From: Acidobacteriota bacterium
GTDB lineage: Bacteria; Acidobacteriota; Terriglobia; Acidiferrales; UBA7541
Reading direction: 5' to 3'
Assembly (NCBI GenBank): GCA_003154775.1
Contig: PMES01000027.1
Coordinates: 1 to 64,000 of the forward strand
DNA length: 64,000 nucleotides
Position numbers and translations under genes: made by a program. Below the pieces are notes generated by a model, which was not told the DNA's origin, searched no databases, and saw only the letters and a program-made list of their open reading frames with translations. Positions 8,183 through 16,964 of the stretch are shown here, one piece after another (the stretch's first letter is position 1; each line of letters starts with the position of its first letter).

Positions 8183-8638
8183 ATGACCTCGACGCCAGAC
8201 TACCGTTCCATGCTCGCCGTTGCCCTCGCGGAAGCGCGCCTGGGCCTGAAGGAAGGCGGCATACCCATCGGTGCGGCTATTTTCGACGAGACAGGCAAGC
8301 TGATCGGCGCGGGGCACAACCGCCGGGTGCAGCAAGGCGATCCGTCGGTGCACGGAGAGACCGACGCGTTCCGAAACGCGGGCCGGCAAAGAAGCTATCG
8401 CAAGCTGACCATGGCGACGACGCTCTCGCCCTGCTGGTATTGCAGCGGTTTGGTGCGCCAGTTTGCATTCGGCACAGTGGTGGTCGGGGAAAGCAGGAAC
8501 TTTCAGGGCGGGATCGAGTGGTTGCGTTCCCTGGGAGTGCGGGTGGTCGATCTCGACTCGCAGGAATGCGTTTCGCTGCTGGCCGATTATATTCGCGCGA
8601 ATCCAGCCGTCTGGAATGAAGATATCGGCGAGGAATAG
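8183..8638 (+). CDS. Cytosine deaminase, fungal FCY1-like
   Basis: A 151-residue zinc nucleoside/base deaminase. HGETDAF (His57, Glu59) and SPCWYC (Cys84, Cys87) form the metal site. The flanking pattern (GHNRRVQQG, then VVVGESRNFQGG and the terminal NEDIGE) follows yeast cytosine deaminase more closely than TadA or guanine deaminase. The likely reaction is cytosine to uracil plus ammonia, in pyrimidine salvage. ATG at 8183 follows AGGAGAAA. The downstream aminotransferase starts 88 bases later and may be co-transcribed. Confidence 0.85.
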   Translation: MTSTPDYRSMLAVALAEARLGLKEGGIPIGAAIFDETGKLIGAGHNRRVQQGDPSVHGETDAFRNAGRQRSYRKLTMATTLSPCWYCSGLVRQFAFGTVVVGESRNFQGGIEWLRSLGVRVVDLDSQECVSLLADYIRANPAVWNEDIGEE

Positions 8639-8726
8639 GCCAGCGAAAAAGCGCAGCCGCCTGTTCAGTGGAAATGTCCGAACACATGCTATAGTCTGCG
8701 TGATTTCAAGAACGGACAGACAACTC

Positions 8727-10088
8727 ATGGATTCTCATTCCCGCAAAGTGGTGCAAGAAAACCGCGATTACACGATGTTCTCCTGGTCCGTCCAGGGAGC
8801 CTCGATCCCGGTTCACATGAAACGCGGCCAGGGCGTTTGGTTCTGGGACGGTGACGACAATCGCTGGCTGGACTTCAGCTCGCAGCTCATCAACTTAAAC
8901 GTCGGCCACCAGCACCCCAAAATGCTGGAAGCCATCAAAAAACAGGTCGACGAACTCTGCTTCGCCGGACCGGGGTTCGCTACGGAGCCGCGGGGCCTGC
9001 TCGGCAAGAAGCTTGCCGAAGTCACCGGCCTCGCAAAAGCCTTCTTCACATTGGGCGGCGCCGAAGCCAACGAAAACGCCATGAAAATCGCCAAGCTCTT
9101 CACCGGCCGCGACAAAATCATCACGCGCTATCGTTCCTATCATGGCGCCACCATGGGATCAATGACCGCTTCCGGCGATCCGCGGCGCTGGCCCGTCGAG
9201 CCGGGCATTCCGGGCATCGTTCGCGTTTTCGATCCCTACTGTTATCGCTGTCCGTTCGGACAAAAAGTGGAAACATGCCATCGCGAATGTGTCTTGCATA
9301 TCGAAGAAGTCATCCAGATGGAAGGCCCAGACACGATTGCCGCGATTCTCGTGGAAGGCATCACCGGCTCCAACGGTTTGCTTGTTCCTCCCGACGATTA
9401 CTATCCCAAACTCCGCGCCCTCTGCGATAAATACGGCATCCTGCTGATTGACGACGAAGTCATGAGCGGATTCGGCCGCACCGGCAAATGGCTCGCCACG
9501 CAACATTACGGTATTCGCCCGGATATCGTGAGTTGCGCCAAGGGCCTGACCAGCGGCTACCTTCCCCTCGGCGCCGTGATTGTTTCCGATGCCATCGCCA
9601 GGCACTTTGAGACGAACATGCTCTGGGCCGGACTCACCTACAGCGGCCACCCCGTTTGTTGCGCCGCTGCCGTCGCCAATCTCAATCTCTACGAAGAAGA
9701 GCACATCTTCGCCAACGTTGAGCGACAAGGGCGTTATCTCGCCTCGCGCTTCGAAGCCATGAAGCAGAAGTATCGCTGCGTCGGCGACGTGCGCCACATT
9801 GGCCTCTTTAGCGTCCTGGAACTCGTGAAAGACAAATCCACGCGCGAGCCTTTGGCGCCATTCAACGGCAATAGCCCGGAGATGATCAAGCTCGCCGGCC
9901 ACTTGAAGAGCAAGCATCTCTATGCGTTCAGCCGCTTCAATATGTTGTGGGTTTGCCCGCCTCTCATCATCAAGGAAGAGGAGCTCCGCCAGGGGCTGGA
10001 CATCGTGGAGGAAGGATTAGCCTTAGTGGATGCCGCGTTATCTCCGGCTTCCAGTGCACAACCCGCAACAGTTCTGGCGCAAAAGTAG
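8727..10088 (+). CDS. Class III (omega) aminotransferase
   Basis: A 453-residue PLP-dependent aminotransferase of subgroup III. The PLP lysine is Lys272 in SCAKGLTSGYLPLG. The upstream DDEVMSGFGRTGKW motif holds the cofactor aspartate, and GGAEANENAMK binds phosphate. The substrate is uncertain: beta-alanine/pyruvate, taurine or other omega-amino acids are plausible. Beta-alanine would fit its place after cytosine deaminase, since uracil breakdown yields it, but that link is inference. The frame is open from 8463, overlapping the deaminase. ATG at 8727 is preferred because MDSHSRKVVQENRDYTMFSW matches family N termini. Confidence 0.88.
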   Translation: MDSHSRKVVQENRDYTMFSWSVQGASIPVHMKRGQGVWFWDGDDNRWLDFSSQLINLNVGHQHPKMLEAIKKQVDELCFAGPGFATEPRGLLGKKLAEVTGLAKAFFTLGGAEANENAMKIAKLFTGRDKIITRYRSYHGATMGSMTASGDPRRWPVEPGIPGIVRVFDPYCYRCPFGQKVETCHRECVLHIEEVIQMEGPDTIAAILVEGITGSNGLLVPPDDYYPKLRALCDKYGILLIDDEVMSGFGRTGKWLATQHYGIRPDIVSCAKGLTSGYLPLGAVIVSDAIARHFETNMLWAGLTYSGHPVCCAAAVANLNLYEEEHIFANVERQGRYLASRFEAMKQKYRCVGDVRHIGLFSVLELVKDKSTREPLAPFNGNSPEMIKLAGHLKSKHLYAFSRFNMLWVCPPLIIKEEELRQGLDIVEEGLALVDAALSPASSAQPATVLAQK

Positions 10089-10311
10089 GACCTTCGCAAC
10101 GCATGGGGCACACTCGCTGTGGAGAACCACAAAAACTGGGCCGGTGCTGACGATGGCGGTCACGAACCTCTCGCAGAAGCAGATCCCTGAGTCGGCAGTC
10201 TCCCCATCCACTCGCGCAATTCTGGAAGTTGCCATCATGGTTGGCGCGCCTGCTAATTAGAATCTTGAAAAGTAATTTAGCGGGCAAAATAAGCCATGCA
10301 ATGGCTGCCGT

Positions 10312-10863
10312 CTACGACGTGTGCAGGCGGCGGGCAACGACAAAGCAATAGTGGAAGCCGGAAGTGATCACCAGCGCGGCCACCGTGTACCCCAGATAGT
10401 GCGCCAGAAGGCTGGCGCGATCATTGGCATACGCCGCGGCCAGCACGGTGAAAAACAACAGCGCAATCTCAAAAAACGTGGTGGACTTGCCAAGCAGGCT
10501 CGGCGGAAACGGCCGGTAGCCCTGGATCACAAGAATGACGGCGGCGACGACAAGCATCAGTACATCGCGGCTCAGCACAAAAATCGCCAGCCACCAGGGA
10601 ATCTTCTTTTCCATCGCCAGCGCCACAAACGAGGAAGAGAGCAGCAGCTTATCGGCAATGGGATCGAGATAGGCGCCCAGGGCCGATTTTTGATCGAGCC
10701 GGCGCGCCAGCAGCCCGTCCACGGCATCGGTAAGCGCCGCGCACACCAGCACCAGCAGCGCCCACCGGTATTCCTCATACAGAATGAGGATCAGGAAAAA
10801 CGGCAGAAAACCGAGGCGCAAAAAAGTGATCTGATTGGGTACCGTCCAGATGCGGCCTTTCAT
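10312..10863 (-). CDS. pgsA: CDP-diacylglycerol--glycerol-3-phosphate 3-phosphatidyltransferase
   Basis: A 183-residue inner-membrane enzyme that makes phosphatidylglycerol phosphate from CDP-diacylglycerol. The CDP-alcohol phosphotransferase signature is complete: Asp49, Gly50, Ala53-Arg54, Gly63, Asp67 and Asp71. Four to five hydrophobic helices surround it. Length is normal for the family. Related CDP-alcohol transferases such as cardiolipin synthase variants cannot be excluded from sequence alone. It ends 21 bases after the start-side neighbour's stop, so it is probably co-transcribed with the small gene at 10885. Confidence 0.87.
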   Translation of the reverse strand: MKGRIWTVPNQITFLRLGFLPFFLILILYEEYRWALLVLVCAALTDAVDGLLARRLDQKSALGAYLDPIADKLLLSSSFVALAMEKKIPWWLAIFVLSRDVLMLVVAAVILVIQGYRPFPPSLLGKSTTFFEIALLFFTVLAAAYANDRASLLAHYLGYTVAALVITSGFHYCFVVARRLHTS

Positions 10864-10884
10864 TGGCTGCCAGAATAGCGCAGA

Positions 10885-11193
10885 TCAGGCGAACTGGGCG
10901 AGATAATCGGTCAGCGTGCGGCCGATCTTGCGCTCAAAGATCTCGGCCATGGAGGGAATCGAGCCCGACGGCTCGTCGAGCGAGATGCGCTCGATGCGCG
11001 TCATCGGGAAAAACACCGTGGGCAGGCCGACGCGCTCCGCATCCAGTTGGTTGATCTGGCTGACGAAATGATCGAAGGAGTTGAGATCGATGCCGCGGAT
11101 GGTCACTCCGCTGGGATTGATATCGAGGAGGATGCCCCAGATTTTTTCTTTGGGCGAGTGCAGGCTAATGATGACAATGGAGTCGGGTTTCAT
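10885..11193 (-). CDS. Conserved small hypothetical protein
   Basis: A 102-residue soluble protein (MKPDSIVIISLHSPKEKIWG...). The pattern V-I-I-S-L-H-S-P-K-E-K-I-W-G and G-V-T-I-R-G-I-D resembles an Sm/RNA-chaperone-like or PilZ-like small barrel, but no known motif is certain. It lies between the CoA-transferase genes and pgsA on the same strand, 21 bases upstream of pgsA. Coding character is good and it appears genuine. Function is unknown. Confidence 0.65.
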   Translation of the reverse strand: MKPDSIVIISLHSPKEKIWGILLDINPSGVTIRGIDLNSFDHFVSQINQLDAERVGLPTVFFPMTRIERISLDEPSGSIPSMAEIFERKIGRTLTDYLAQFA

Positions 11194-11239
11194 GAGTTTG
11201 TGGTCCCTGGGAGATCGTCTTTAGTTTACCCCAGCGCGC

Positions 11240-11911
11240 TCAGATCGGCATCGGCGCGGGGCCTGCGAGCGGCAGGAGCAACTTTGGCTCCGTGAGCGAC
11301 TGCACCCGCTCGAGGGTGGCGTCGGGAGCGAGCTCGCGCAGGAGCAGGCCTGCGGGCGTGACGTCAATGAAGGCGAGTTCCGTCACGATGTGATCCACCA
11401 CTTCAACGCCGGTTAGCGGCAGCGTGCATTTCTTCAGGATTTTGGGTTTGTTGTCGCGCGTGGCGTGCTCCATGGCGATGAACACGCGCTTCGCGCCCGC
11501 CACCAGGTCCATCGCGCCGCCCATGCCCTTCAACATTTTTCCGGGGATGGCCCAGTTCGCAAGATTTCCCTTTTCATCCACCTGAAGCGCGCCGAGAACG
11601 GTAAGATCGATGTGGCCGCCACGAATCATGGCGAAGGAATCGGCGGAAGAAAAATAGCAGGTACCGGGTATTTCGGTGACGGTTTCCTTGCCGGCGTTGA
11701 CGAGGTCGGCGTCAACTTCGGACTCGAGGGGATACGGGCCCACGCCGAGCATGCCGTTTTCCGATTGCAGGATGACATCCATGCCCTTCGGAACATAGTT
11801 GGCGACGAGCGTAGGAACACCGATACCCAAATTGACGTAGTAGCCATCGCGAAGTTCCTGCGCGATTCGCCGTGCGATGCGTTCGCGTTTTTGGTCGTCG
11901 GTCAGTGGCAT
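11240..11911 (-). CDS. scoB: 3-oxoacid CoA-transferase subunit B
   Basis: A 223-residue beta subunit of a family I CoA-transferase. The catalytic glutamate that forms the CoA thioester is Glu51 in LQSENGMLG, and [11 protein letters not shown] and [11 protein letters not shown] are family-typical. With subunit A it transfers CoA from succinyl-CoA to acetoacetate or a similar 3-oxoacid. It follows subunit A by 68 bases on the minus strand. That gap contains short AGTTCACAG-type repeats like those upstream of tyrA. Confidence 0.92.
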   Translation of the reverse strand: MPLTDDQKRERIARRIAQELRDGYYVNLGIGVPTLVANYVPKGMDVILQSENGMLGVGPYPLESEVDADLVNAGKETVTEIPGTCYFSSADSFAMIRGGHIDLTVLGALQVDEKGNLANWAIPGKMLKGMGGAMDLVAGAKRVFIAMEHATRDNKPKILKKCTLPLTGVEVVDHIVTELAFIDVTPAGLLLRELAPDATLERVQSLTEPKLLLPLAGPAPMPI

Positions 11912-11979
11912 AGGAAGTTCACAGTCTATAGCTTACAGTTCACAGCCAAAGCAAATCTGACCGGTCTGAAGACCGGCCA

Positions 11980-12675
11980 CTACAATTCTCGCACGGTGCG
12001 CTGCTCGATGCGTTTTTCGAAGTGCGTGCCCTGAAAAATGGCATCGACATAAATGCCCGGCGTGTGCACGAAATCGGGATCAATTTGCCCGGGCTCCACA
12101 AGTACTTCCACCTCCCCGACAACGAAGTCAGCGGCCGTTGCCATCATGGGGTTGAGATTGCGAGCCGTCTTGCGATAGACGAGATTGCCCCAGCGATCGC
12201 CTTTCCACGCTTTCACGAACGCGAAATCGGCACGCAAGGCGCGTTCCAGGACGTACATGCGGCCGGCAAATTCTCGGGTCTCCTTGCCCTCGGCCACCAC
12301 CGTCCCGAAGCCAGTGGGAGTGTAAAACGCGGGAATGCCCGCGCCACCCGCCCGCAGGCGTTCGGAGAGCGTCCCCTGAGGATTCAACTCCAGTTCGAGT
12401 TCGCCGTTGAGCGCGAGCTGCTCGAACAGCTTATTTCCCCCGATATATGTGGAGATCATCTTCTTGACCTGGCGAGTCTGCAGCAGGAGGCCGACGCCGC
12501 AGTCTTCCACGCCACCGTTGTTGCTGACGATGGTGAGGTTCCGCGTACCTTTGCGGCGCACCGCGGCGATCAGGTTTTCGGGTATACCGCAAAGCCCGAA
12601 GCCACCGATAAGGATGGTCATGCCATCGCGAAGATTGGCGATGGCGACGTCCGGGGATGCGATGCGTTTGTCCAC
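11980..12675 (-). CDS. scoA: 3-oxoacid CoA-transferase subunit A
   Basis: A 231-residue alpha subunit (VDKRIASPDVAI...) with the GGFGLCGIPENL CoA-binding glycine-rich stretch near residues 23-34 and SNNGGVEDCGVGLLL. The frame is open to 12795. GTG at 12675 is the better start: GGAG lies about ten bases upstream and the conserved domain begins straight after. It is the first gene of a scoA-scoB pair. Thiolases at 20 and 19753 could act on the same acetoacetyl-CoA pool, but they are not adjacent. Confidence 0.92.
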   Translation of the reverse strand: MDKRIASPDVAIANLRDGMTILIGGFGLCGIPENLIAAVRRKGTRNLTIVSNNGGVEDCGVGLLLQTRQVKKMISTYIGGNKLFEQLALNGELELELNPQGTLSERLRAGGAGIPAFYTPTGFGTVVAEGKETREFAGRMYVLERALRADFAFVKAWKGDRWGNLVYRKTARNLNPMMATAADFVVGEVEVLVEPGQIDPDFVHTPGIYVDAIFQGTHFEKRIEQRTVREL

Positions 12676-12897
12676 TTCCCACTTTCTCCGTGATGAGTGA
12701 AGACACCGCGAAAAGTGTACTCTAGTTCGCCAAGAATACAGAACTGGGAGCCTGACCGCAAAAGTGAATCTACACCCACTTTGGATCGCTTTCACTCTCT
12801 AACCTTGAGGCCACATTCTACACGGTGCTATCTTCGGTCCTACGGAAACAATCGTTTTGTTCGCAGGGCCAAACGAGCAAGAGTCTGAGGAGGGGCC

Positions 12898-13452
12898 ATG
12901 AAAGTAGCCTATCTTGACATCGAAACGAACTACATCGGGCAATTCAAAAGCGATGATGACCGATTCTTCCGCGACTCCAGGAATCACCTGATCACGGTTC
13001 TCGGTGTCAGGCTGTTGGACAAAGATAGCGATGTGTTTGTGCAGCTCTTCGATAAGGAGGTTACGAAAGCGAACTTGGCCAAGGCTCTCGAGGGCATTAC
13101 GAAAATCGTGACTTACAACGGCCGCTCCATCCCCGATCCCCTCAAGAAAAGAGTGGGTTTTGACTTTCCCGTCATAGCCGCGCAGCTGGGTATCGTCTTG
13201 GACAAGGAGTATCAACATCTCGATCTCTGCCCGGAATGTTGGAAACGCAACTTGTATGGCGGCCTCAAAAAGGTAGAGCAAAAGCTGGGGCTGCGGCGGC
13301 AATTCCCGGACCGGGAAGGCGCCTGGGCCATGGAAACGTTCCGCGCTTATGTGAAAACGGGCGACGAAAAGCTGCGCAGCGAGTTGCTCGCCTACAACCG
13401 CGAAGACGTCTTCATGCTGCGCGAACTCGAACTCAAACTGGCAAAGCTTTAG
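12898..13452 (+). CDS. RNase H-like (YprB-type) 3'-5' exonuclease domain protein
   Basis: A 184-residue protein of the DEDD ribonuclease H-like superfamily. The first metal motif is YLDIET (Asp7, Glu9). TYNGRSIP followed by FDFPVI resembles the second, and YNREDVFMLREL the third. It is likely to be an exonuclease or helicase-associated nuclease; substrate unknown. ATG at 12898 follows GAGGAGGG. It is a single gene between the divergent scoAB operon and the convergent tyrA gene, ending 25 bases from the tyrA stop. Confidence 0.75.
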   Translation: MKVAYLDIETNYIGQFKSDDDRFFRDSRNHLITVLGVRLLDKDSDVFVQLFDKEVTKANLAKALEGITKIVTYNGRSIPDPLKKRVGFDFPVIAAQLGIVLDKEYQHLDLCPECWKRNLYGGLKKVEQKLGLRRQFPDREGAWAMETFRAYVKTGDEKLRSELLAYNREDVFMLRELELKLAKL

Positions 13453-13476
13453 CGAGAACTTACAGGGCGGCTACGG

Positions 13477-14349
13477 CTACAGGCTGCGGAGAAGTTTGTA
13501 GAGTTCGTTGGCGGCGTCGAAATCGGCTTCGAGTTCGCGGGAGCCGAGGCGTTCGCGGAGATCATCGAGGCGGCGGGCGAAGAGATCGAGCGCCACAGAG
13601 AGCACTTCGCGATTGGTGAGCACGATATCGCGCCAAGTGCTGTACGAGCTCCCCGCAAGACGCAGCGAATCGCGCAAGCCCGGCCCCGCCAGCGTGATGG
13701 GCAGGCCGTTCTCGTCCAGGCGATCGTAGAGAAACGACGCCAGCGCCACGGCAGCGAGTTGCGGGAGATGCGAGGCGAGGCCGACGGCGTAGTCATGCTG
13801 CTTTGCGCCGAGCCACACCGGGCGCGCGCCCATTTTCCCTAGAATTTTCACGAAGGCGGCCACGCGCGGATCGCGGCTCTCCCCGGAATCGCTCGTCAGC
13901 GCGTAAGTGGCGTTGCGGAAAAGGTCCGCGTCCGCGTGCTCGAAGCCGGAGAGTTCGCGGCCGGCCATGGGATGCCCGCCGAGAAAGTACGGTCCACCTT
14001 CCTGGGGGAAGAGTTCCGCAGCGGCTTGCGTGATGCGCTGCTTGGTGCTGGAAGCGTCCGTGACCAACGCGTGCGACGCCGCGTGCCGCGCAATTTCCGG
14101 CAGCAGATCGAGCGTAGCGCCGATGGGCAGCGCGATGTAGATAAGATCGGCGGCGCGCAGTGCGGGTTCGAGCGAATCGGAAAAGGCTTCGTTGAGCGCG
14201 CCACTTTTTTGCGCCTGCTGCACCACGTCGGCGCGATCCCAGCCGGCGATGTACAGGTCCGGCGCATATTTGCGCAGCGCCAGGGCGAAGGAGCCGCCGA
14301 TCAGGCCGGTGCCGAGAATGGTGACGCGCTGGATCAGGTGTGGGGACAT
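13477..14349 (-). CDS. tyrA: Prephenate dehydrogenase
   Basis: A 290-residue NAD(P)-dependent enzyme that oxidises prephenate to 4-hydroxyphenylpyruvate in tyrosine synthesis. The Rossmann motif GTGLIGG is at 13-19 and the active-site HPMAGRE at 126-132. No ACT or chorismate mutase domain is fused; a separate chorismate mutase gene lies two genes upstream. It is the last gene of the minus-strand aromatic cluster, about 150 bases after the DAHP synthase gene. Arogenate dehydrogenase activity is possible. Confidence 0.9.
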   Translation of the reverse strand: MSPHLIQRVTILGTGLIGGSFALALRKYAPDLYIAGWDRADVVQQAQKSGALNEAFSDSLEPALRAADLIYIALPIGATLDLLPEIARHAASHALVTDASSTKQRITQAAAELFPQEGGPYFLGGHPMAGRELSGFEHADADLFRNATYALTSDSGESRDPRVAAFVKILGKMGARPVWLGAKQHDYAVGLASHLPQLAAVALASFLYDRLDENGLPITLAGPGLRDSLRLAGSSYSTWRDIVLTNREVLSVALDLFARRLDDLRERLGSRELEADFDAANELYKLLRSL

Positions 14350-14501
14350 GGCAAGGACAAGTTTACAGTGGACAGTTTAAAGTTCACAGTCGGAGAAGAA
14401 ATAGAGATATTGGCGCGAAGGCGCGGAACAAATGGAGAAGGAAAGCACGGCGGTTTTTCTCTAAATGCGGCGCCGAATCTAATCATTCCAGCCATGGAGG
14501 T

Positions 14502-15521
14502 TCAGACCAGGCGGCGGCCGACGGCGGGCGCAATGATGCGTAACTCGCCCATGAGCTGCGCAAAATTCGTGGGATAGAGCGACTGCGCGCCATCGGAGAG
14601 CGCGTGGTCGGGATCGTTGTGCACTTCGATCAGCAAGCCGTCCGCGCCCGCAGCGACGGCGGCGCGGGCCATCGGCGGCACTTTGTCGCGGCGTCCGGTG
14701 CCGTGAGAAGGATCGGCAAAGATTGGCAGGTGCGACAGCTTCTGAATCACGGGAATCGCGGCGATATCCAGGGTGTTGCGCGTGGCCGTCTCAAAGGTGC
14801 GAATGCCGCGCTCGCAAAGTACGACGTTGTAATTTCCGCCGCTCAGGATGTACTCCGCGCTCAGCAACCACTCTTCCATGGTGGCGGACATGCCGCGCTT
14901 CAGCAGCACCGGCTTCTGGACCTCACCGAGGGCGCGCAAAAGAAAATAGTTCTGCATGTTGCGCGCGCCGACCTGGAAGATGTCCACGTACGCGCCCATC
15001 ATCTGGATTTGCGAAGGATCCATGACCTCGCTGACGACGAAAAGGTTGAACTTGTCCGCGGCCTCGCGAATCAGCTCCAGTCCCTTTTCGCCCATGCCCT
15101 GGAAGGCGTACGGCGAAGTGCGCGGCTTAAAGGCGCCCGCGCGCAAAATCTTGGCGCCCGCCTTGGATACGGATTCCGCGATGGAGAGGATTTGCTCGCG
15201 CGATTCCACGGAGCACGGACCCGCCGCGACAATGATTTCGTTCCCGCCGATTTTCACGCCGCGGCCCAGATCAATGATCGTGCCCTGCGGCTTGAACTGG
15301 CGGCTGGCCAGCTTGAACGGCTGGGTGATGCGCACGACCTCGCGCACGCCTTCGAGCAGCTCGAAATCGCGATGATCGAAATCGCGGTGGACGCCCACGG
15401 CGCCGAGAACGGTATGAGAAGCGCCCGTCGAGCGATGCACGTCAAAGCCGCTGGCGATCACGCGGTCGATGACGTGCTGGATCTGCTCGTCGGTGGCTCC
15501 TTCATGCATGATGATGACCAT
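14502..15521 (-). CDS. aroF: 3-deoxy-7-phosphoheptulonate (DAHP) synthase
   Basis: A 339-residue type I-beta DAHP synthase, which joins phosphoenolpyruvate and erythrose 4-phosphate to begin the shikimate pathway. The first 80 or so residues form the ferredoxin-like regulatory domain of this subclass. The barrel starts at AAGPCSVES, with [11 protein letters not shown] binding substrate and [10 protein letters not shown] at the metal site. The regulatory domain suggests feedback control by an aromatic amino acid or chorismate/prephenate. It lies 61 bases after the chorismate mutase gene. Confidence 0.92.
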   Translation of the reverse strand: MVIIMHEGATDEQIQHVIDRVIASGFDVHRSTGASHTVLGAVGVHRDFDHRDFELLEGVREVVRITQPFKLASRQFKPQGTIIDLGRGVKIGGNEIIVAAGPCSVESREQILSIAESVSKAGAKILRAGAFKPRTSPYAFQGMGEKGLELIREAADKFNLFVVSEVMDPSQIQMMGAYVDIFQVGARNMQNYFLLRALGEVQKPVLLKRGMSATMEEWLLSAEYILSGGNYNVVLCERGIRTFETATRNTLDIAAIPVIQKLSHLPIFADPSHGTGRRDKVPPMARAAVAAGADGLLIEVHNDPDHALSDGAQSLYPTNFAQLMGELRIIAPAVGRRLV

Positions 15522-15582
15522 GATGGTTAGGCCTCAGTTCCTGTGATTCGGGAAGTACAACATAAAATCGGACGCGCCGGCA

Positions 15583-15879
15583 TCATTTGGGTTCCTCGTC
15601 GGAAGATTGCTCGCCGTGCATGGCCAGGCGCTCGGCGGAACGCGCTTCGTCAATGATGCGCTCAAAGAGGCGGCGAATCGCGGCGTCGGTGAGCGGCCCT
15701 TTGTTTTCGCTTTCGGCGTTCGCAAGCACTTCGCTTTCGCGATCGGGCTGGTAGAGCGGGATGTTCGATTCCTGCTTGATGCGGCCAATTTCCAGGGCGC
15801 ATTGCGAGCGCTCGTTGAGCAACTCGACGAGTTTCTTGTCAATTTCATCGATGCGGCGCCGCCAGTCGGATAGATTCAT
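15583..15879 (-). CDS. Chorismate mutase, AroQ type
   Basis: A 98-residue all-helical AroQ-class chorismate mutase converting chorismate to prephenate. DWRRRIDEIDKKLVELLNER, the conserved helix 1 arginine and the QPDRESEVL helix 2 motif are present. ATG at 15879 begins the domain exactly; upstream codons to 16158 are repeat-like and are excluded. It stands between trpA and DAHP synthase, so its product feeds tyrA in the same operon. A complex with the DAHP synthase, known for some type I-beta enzymes, is possible. Confidence 0.85.
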   Translation of the reverse strand: MNLSDWRRRIDEIDKKLVELLNERSQCALEIGRIKQESNIPLYQPDRESEVLANAESENKGPLTDAAIRRLFERIIDEARSAERLAMHGEQSSDEEPK

Positions 15880-15899
15880 GGCGTGGCCTCGCGGATCGA

Positions 15900-16020
15900 T
15901 CGAAGAGGGATCCCTCGACCCCGGCGAAGCGCACGGGGCGCACAAAACGCGCTGCGCGACTCGGCGCGCCAAACTGCAGCGCGCAAGAAAAAACCGGGTC
16001 GCTCCGCTCGGGATGACAAT
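15900..16020 (-). repeat. Dispersed intergenic repeat between trpA and chorismate mutase
   Basis: The gap contains GAGGGATCCCTCG and, further on, CGGGTCGCTCCGCTCGGGAT followed by GACA. Read on the minus strand this begins TGTCATCCCGAGCGGAGCG, the same family seen at 1494 and 42904. Confidence 0.5.
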
Positions 16021-16048
16021 CTGGAGGTCGGGCTCAAGGCCAGTGAGG

Positions 16049-16888
16049 TCATGGCGTAGCCTCGCGGCGGGAGAGGCCGCGGCGCGCGGCTTCCTTGAGC
16101 GCGCGAACGCGTGCGCGCAGAGCTGTGGCCGCCGCCTCGGGCGAAGCTGCCTTCTCAATTTCGGAAACCAGCGCGGAGCCGACTACCGCGGCGTCCGCGA
16201 GCCCGCCGAGAACGGAAACGTGGCCCGGCAGCGAAATCCCGAAACCCACCGCAATGGGAAGTTGCGTGAAGCTGCGCGCGCGGCGCAAGAGCGCGGGCAA
16301 ATCGTCGGGCAGCGCGTCCTTCGCGCCGGTCACGCCGGTGCGCGAAATCACGTAGAGAAATCCGGAGGAACACGCGGCGATTTTCACGAGGCGTTCGTCC
16401 GTGGAAGTGGGCGCGGCCAGGAAGATAGTGTCCAGGTGATGCGCCTGCAGGATGCGGCGATACTCCGCCGATTCTTCCGGCGTGAGATCGGTGACGAGAA
16501 CTCCGTCGGCGCCGGCTTCCGCGGCCGCGGCGGCGAATCTTTCCAGGCCCATCTGGAGAATGGGGTTAAAGTAGCTGAAGAGCACCAGCGGCACCTGGCT
16601 GGATTGGCGAATTTGCCGCACGAGCGCAAGCACGCCGGCAAGGGTTGTGCCGGACTTCAAAGCGCGTTCAGAAGCGCGCTGAATCGTGGGGCCATCGGCG
16701 AGCGGATCGCTGAAGGGCACGCCGAGTTCGATGACATCGGCGCCCGCTTCGGCCAGCGCCAGAGCGTAGTCGCACGTGGCATGCAAAGTGGGATCACCCG
16801 CGGTGATGTACGCAACGATGCCGAGTTCGCCGGTGGCGCGGAGTTCCGCGAAATGCTTGGCGATGCGAGTTGTGAGAGGGACGGTCAT
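16049..16888 (-). CDS. trpA: Tryptophan synthase alpha chain
   Basis: A 279-residue TIM-barrel subunit that releases indole from indole-3-glycerol phosphate. The catalytic glutamate is Glu54 in VIELGVPFSDP and the substrate aspartate is Asp65 in LADGPTIQRA. GVTGAKD and VGFGIS form the phosphate site. It follows trpB by 76 bases. The remaining trp genes (trpE, D, C, F) are not in this window, so the cluster is split. Confidence 0.94.
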   Translation of the reverse strand: MTVPLTTRIAKHFAELRATGELGIVAYITAGDPTLHATCDYALALAEAGADVIELGVPFSDPLADGPTIQRASERALKSGTTLAGVLALVRQIRQSSQVPLVLFSYFNPILQMGLERFAAAAAEAGADGVLVTDLTPEESAEYRRILQAHHLDTIFLAAPTSTDERLVKIAACSSGFLYVISRTGVTGAKDALPDDLPALLRRARSFTQLPIAVGFGISLPGHVSVLGGLADAAVVGSALVSEIEKAASPEAAATALRARVRALKEAARRGLSRREATP

Positions 16889-16964
16889 TTAGTGCTACTT
16901 CGCCGGGTACGACGGGCAATCACTTGATGAAAGCATATAAAAATGGCGCCGAACGAACACGGCA

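Noticed and set aside
15761-16927. 388-residue open frame opposite trpA and chorismate mutase
   Set aside because: Antisense shadow across two real genes and a repeat.
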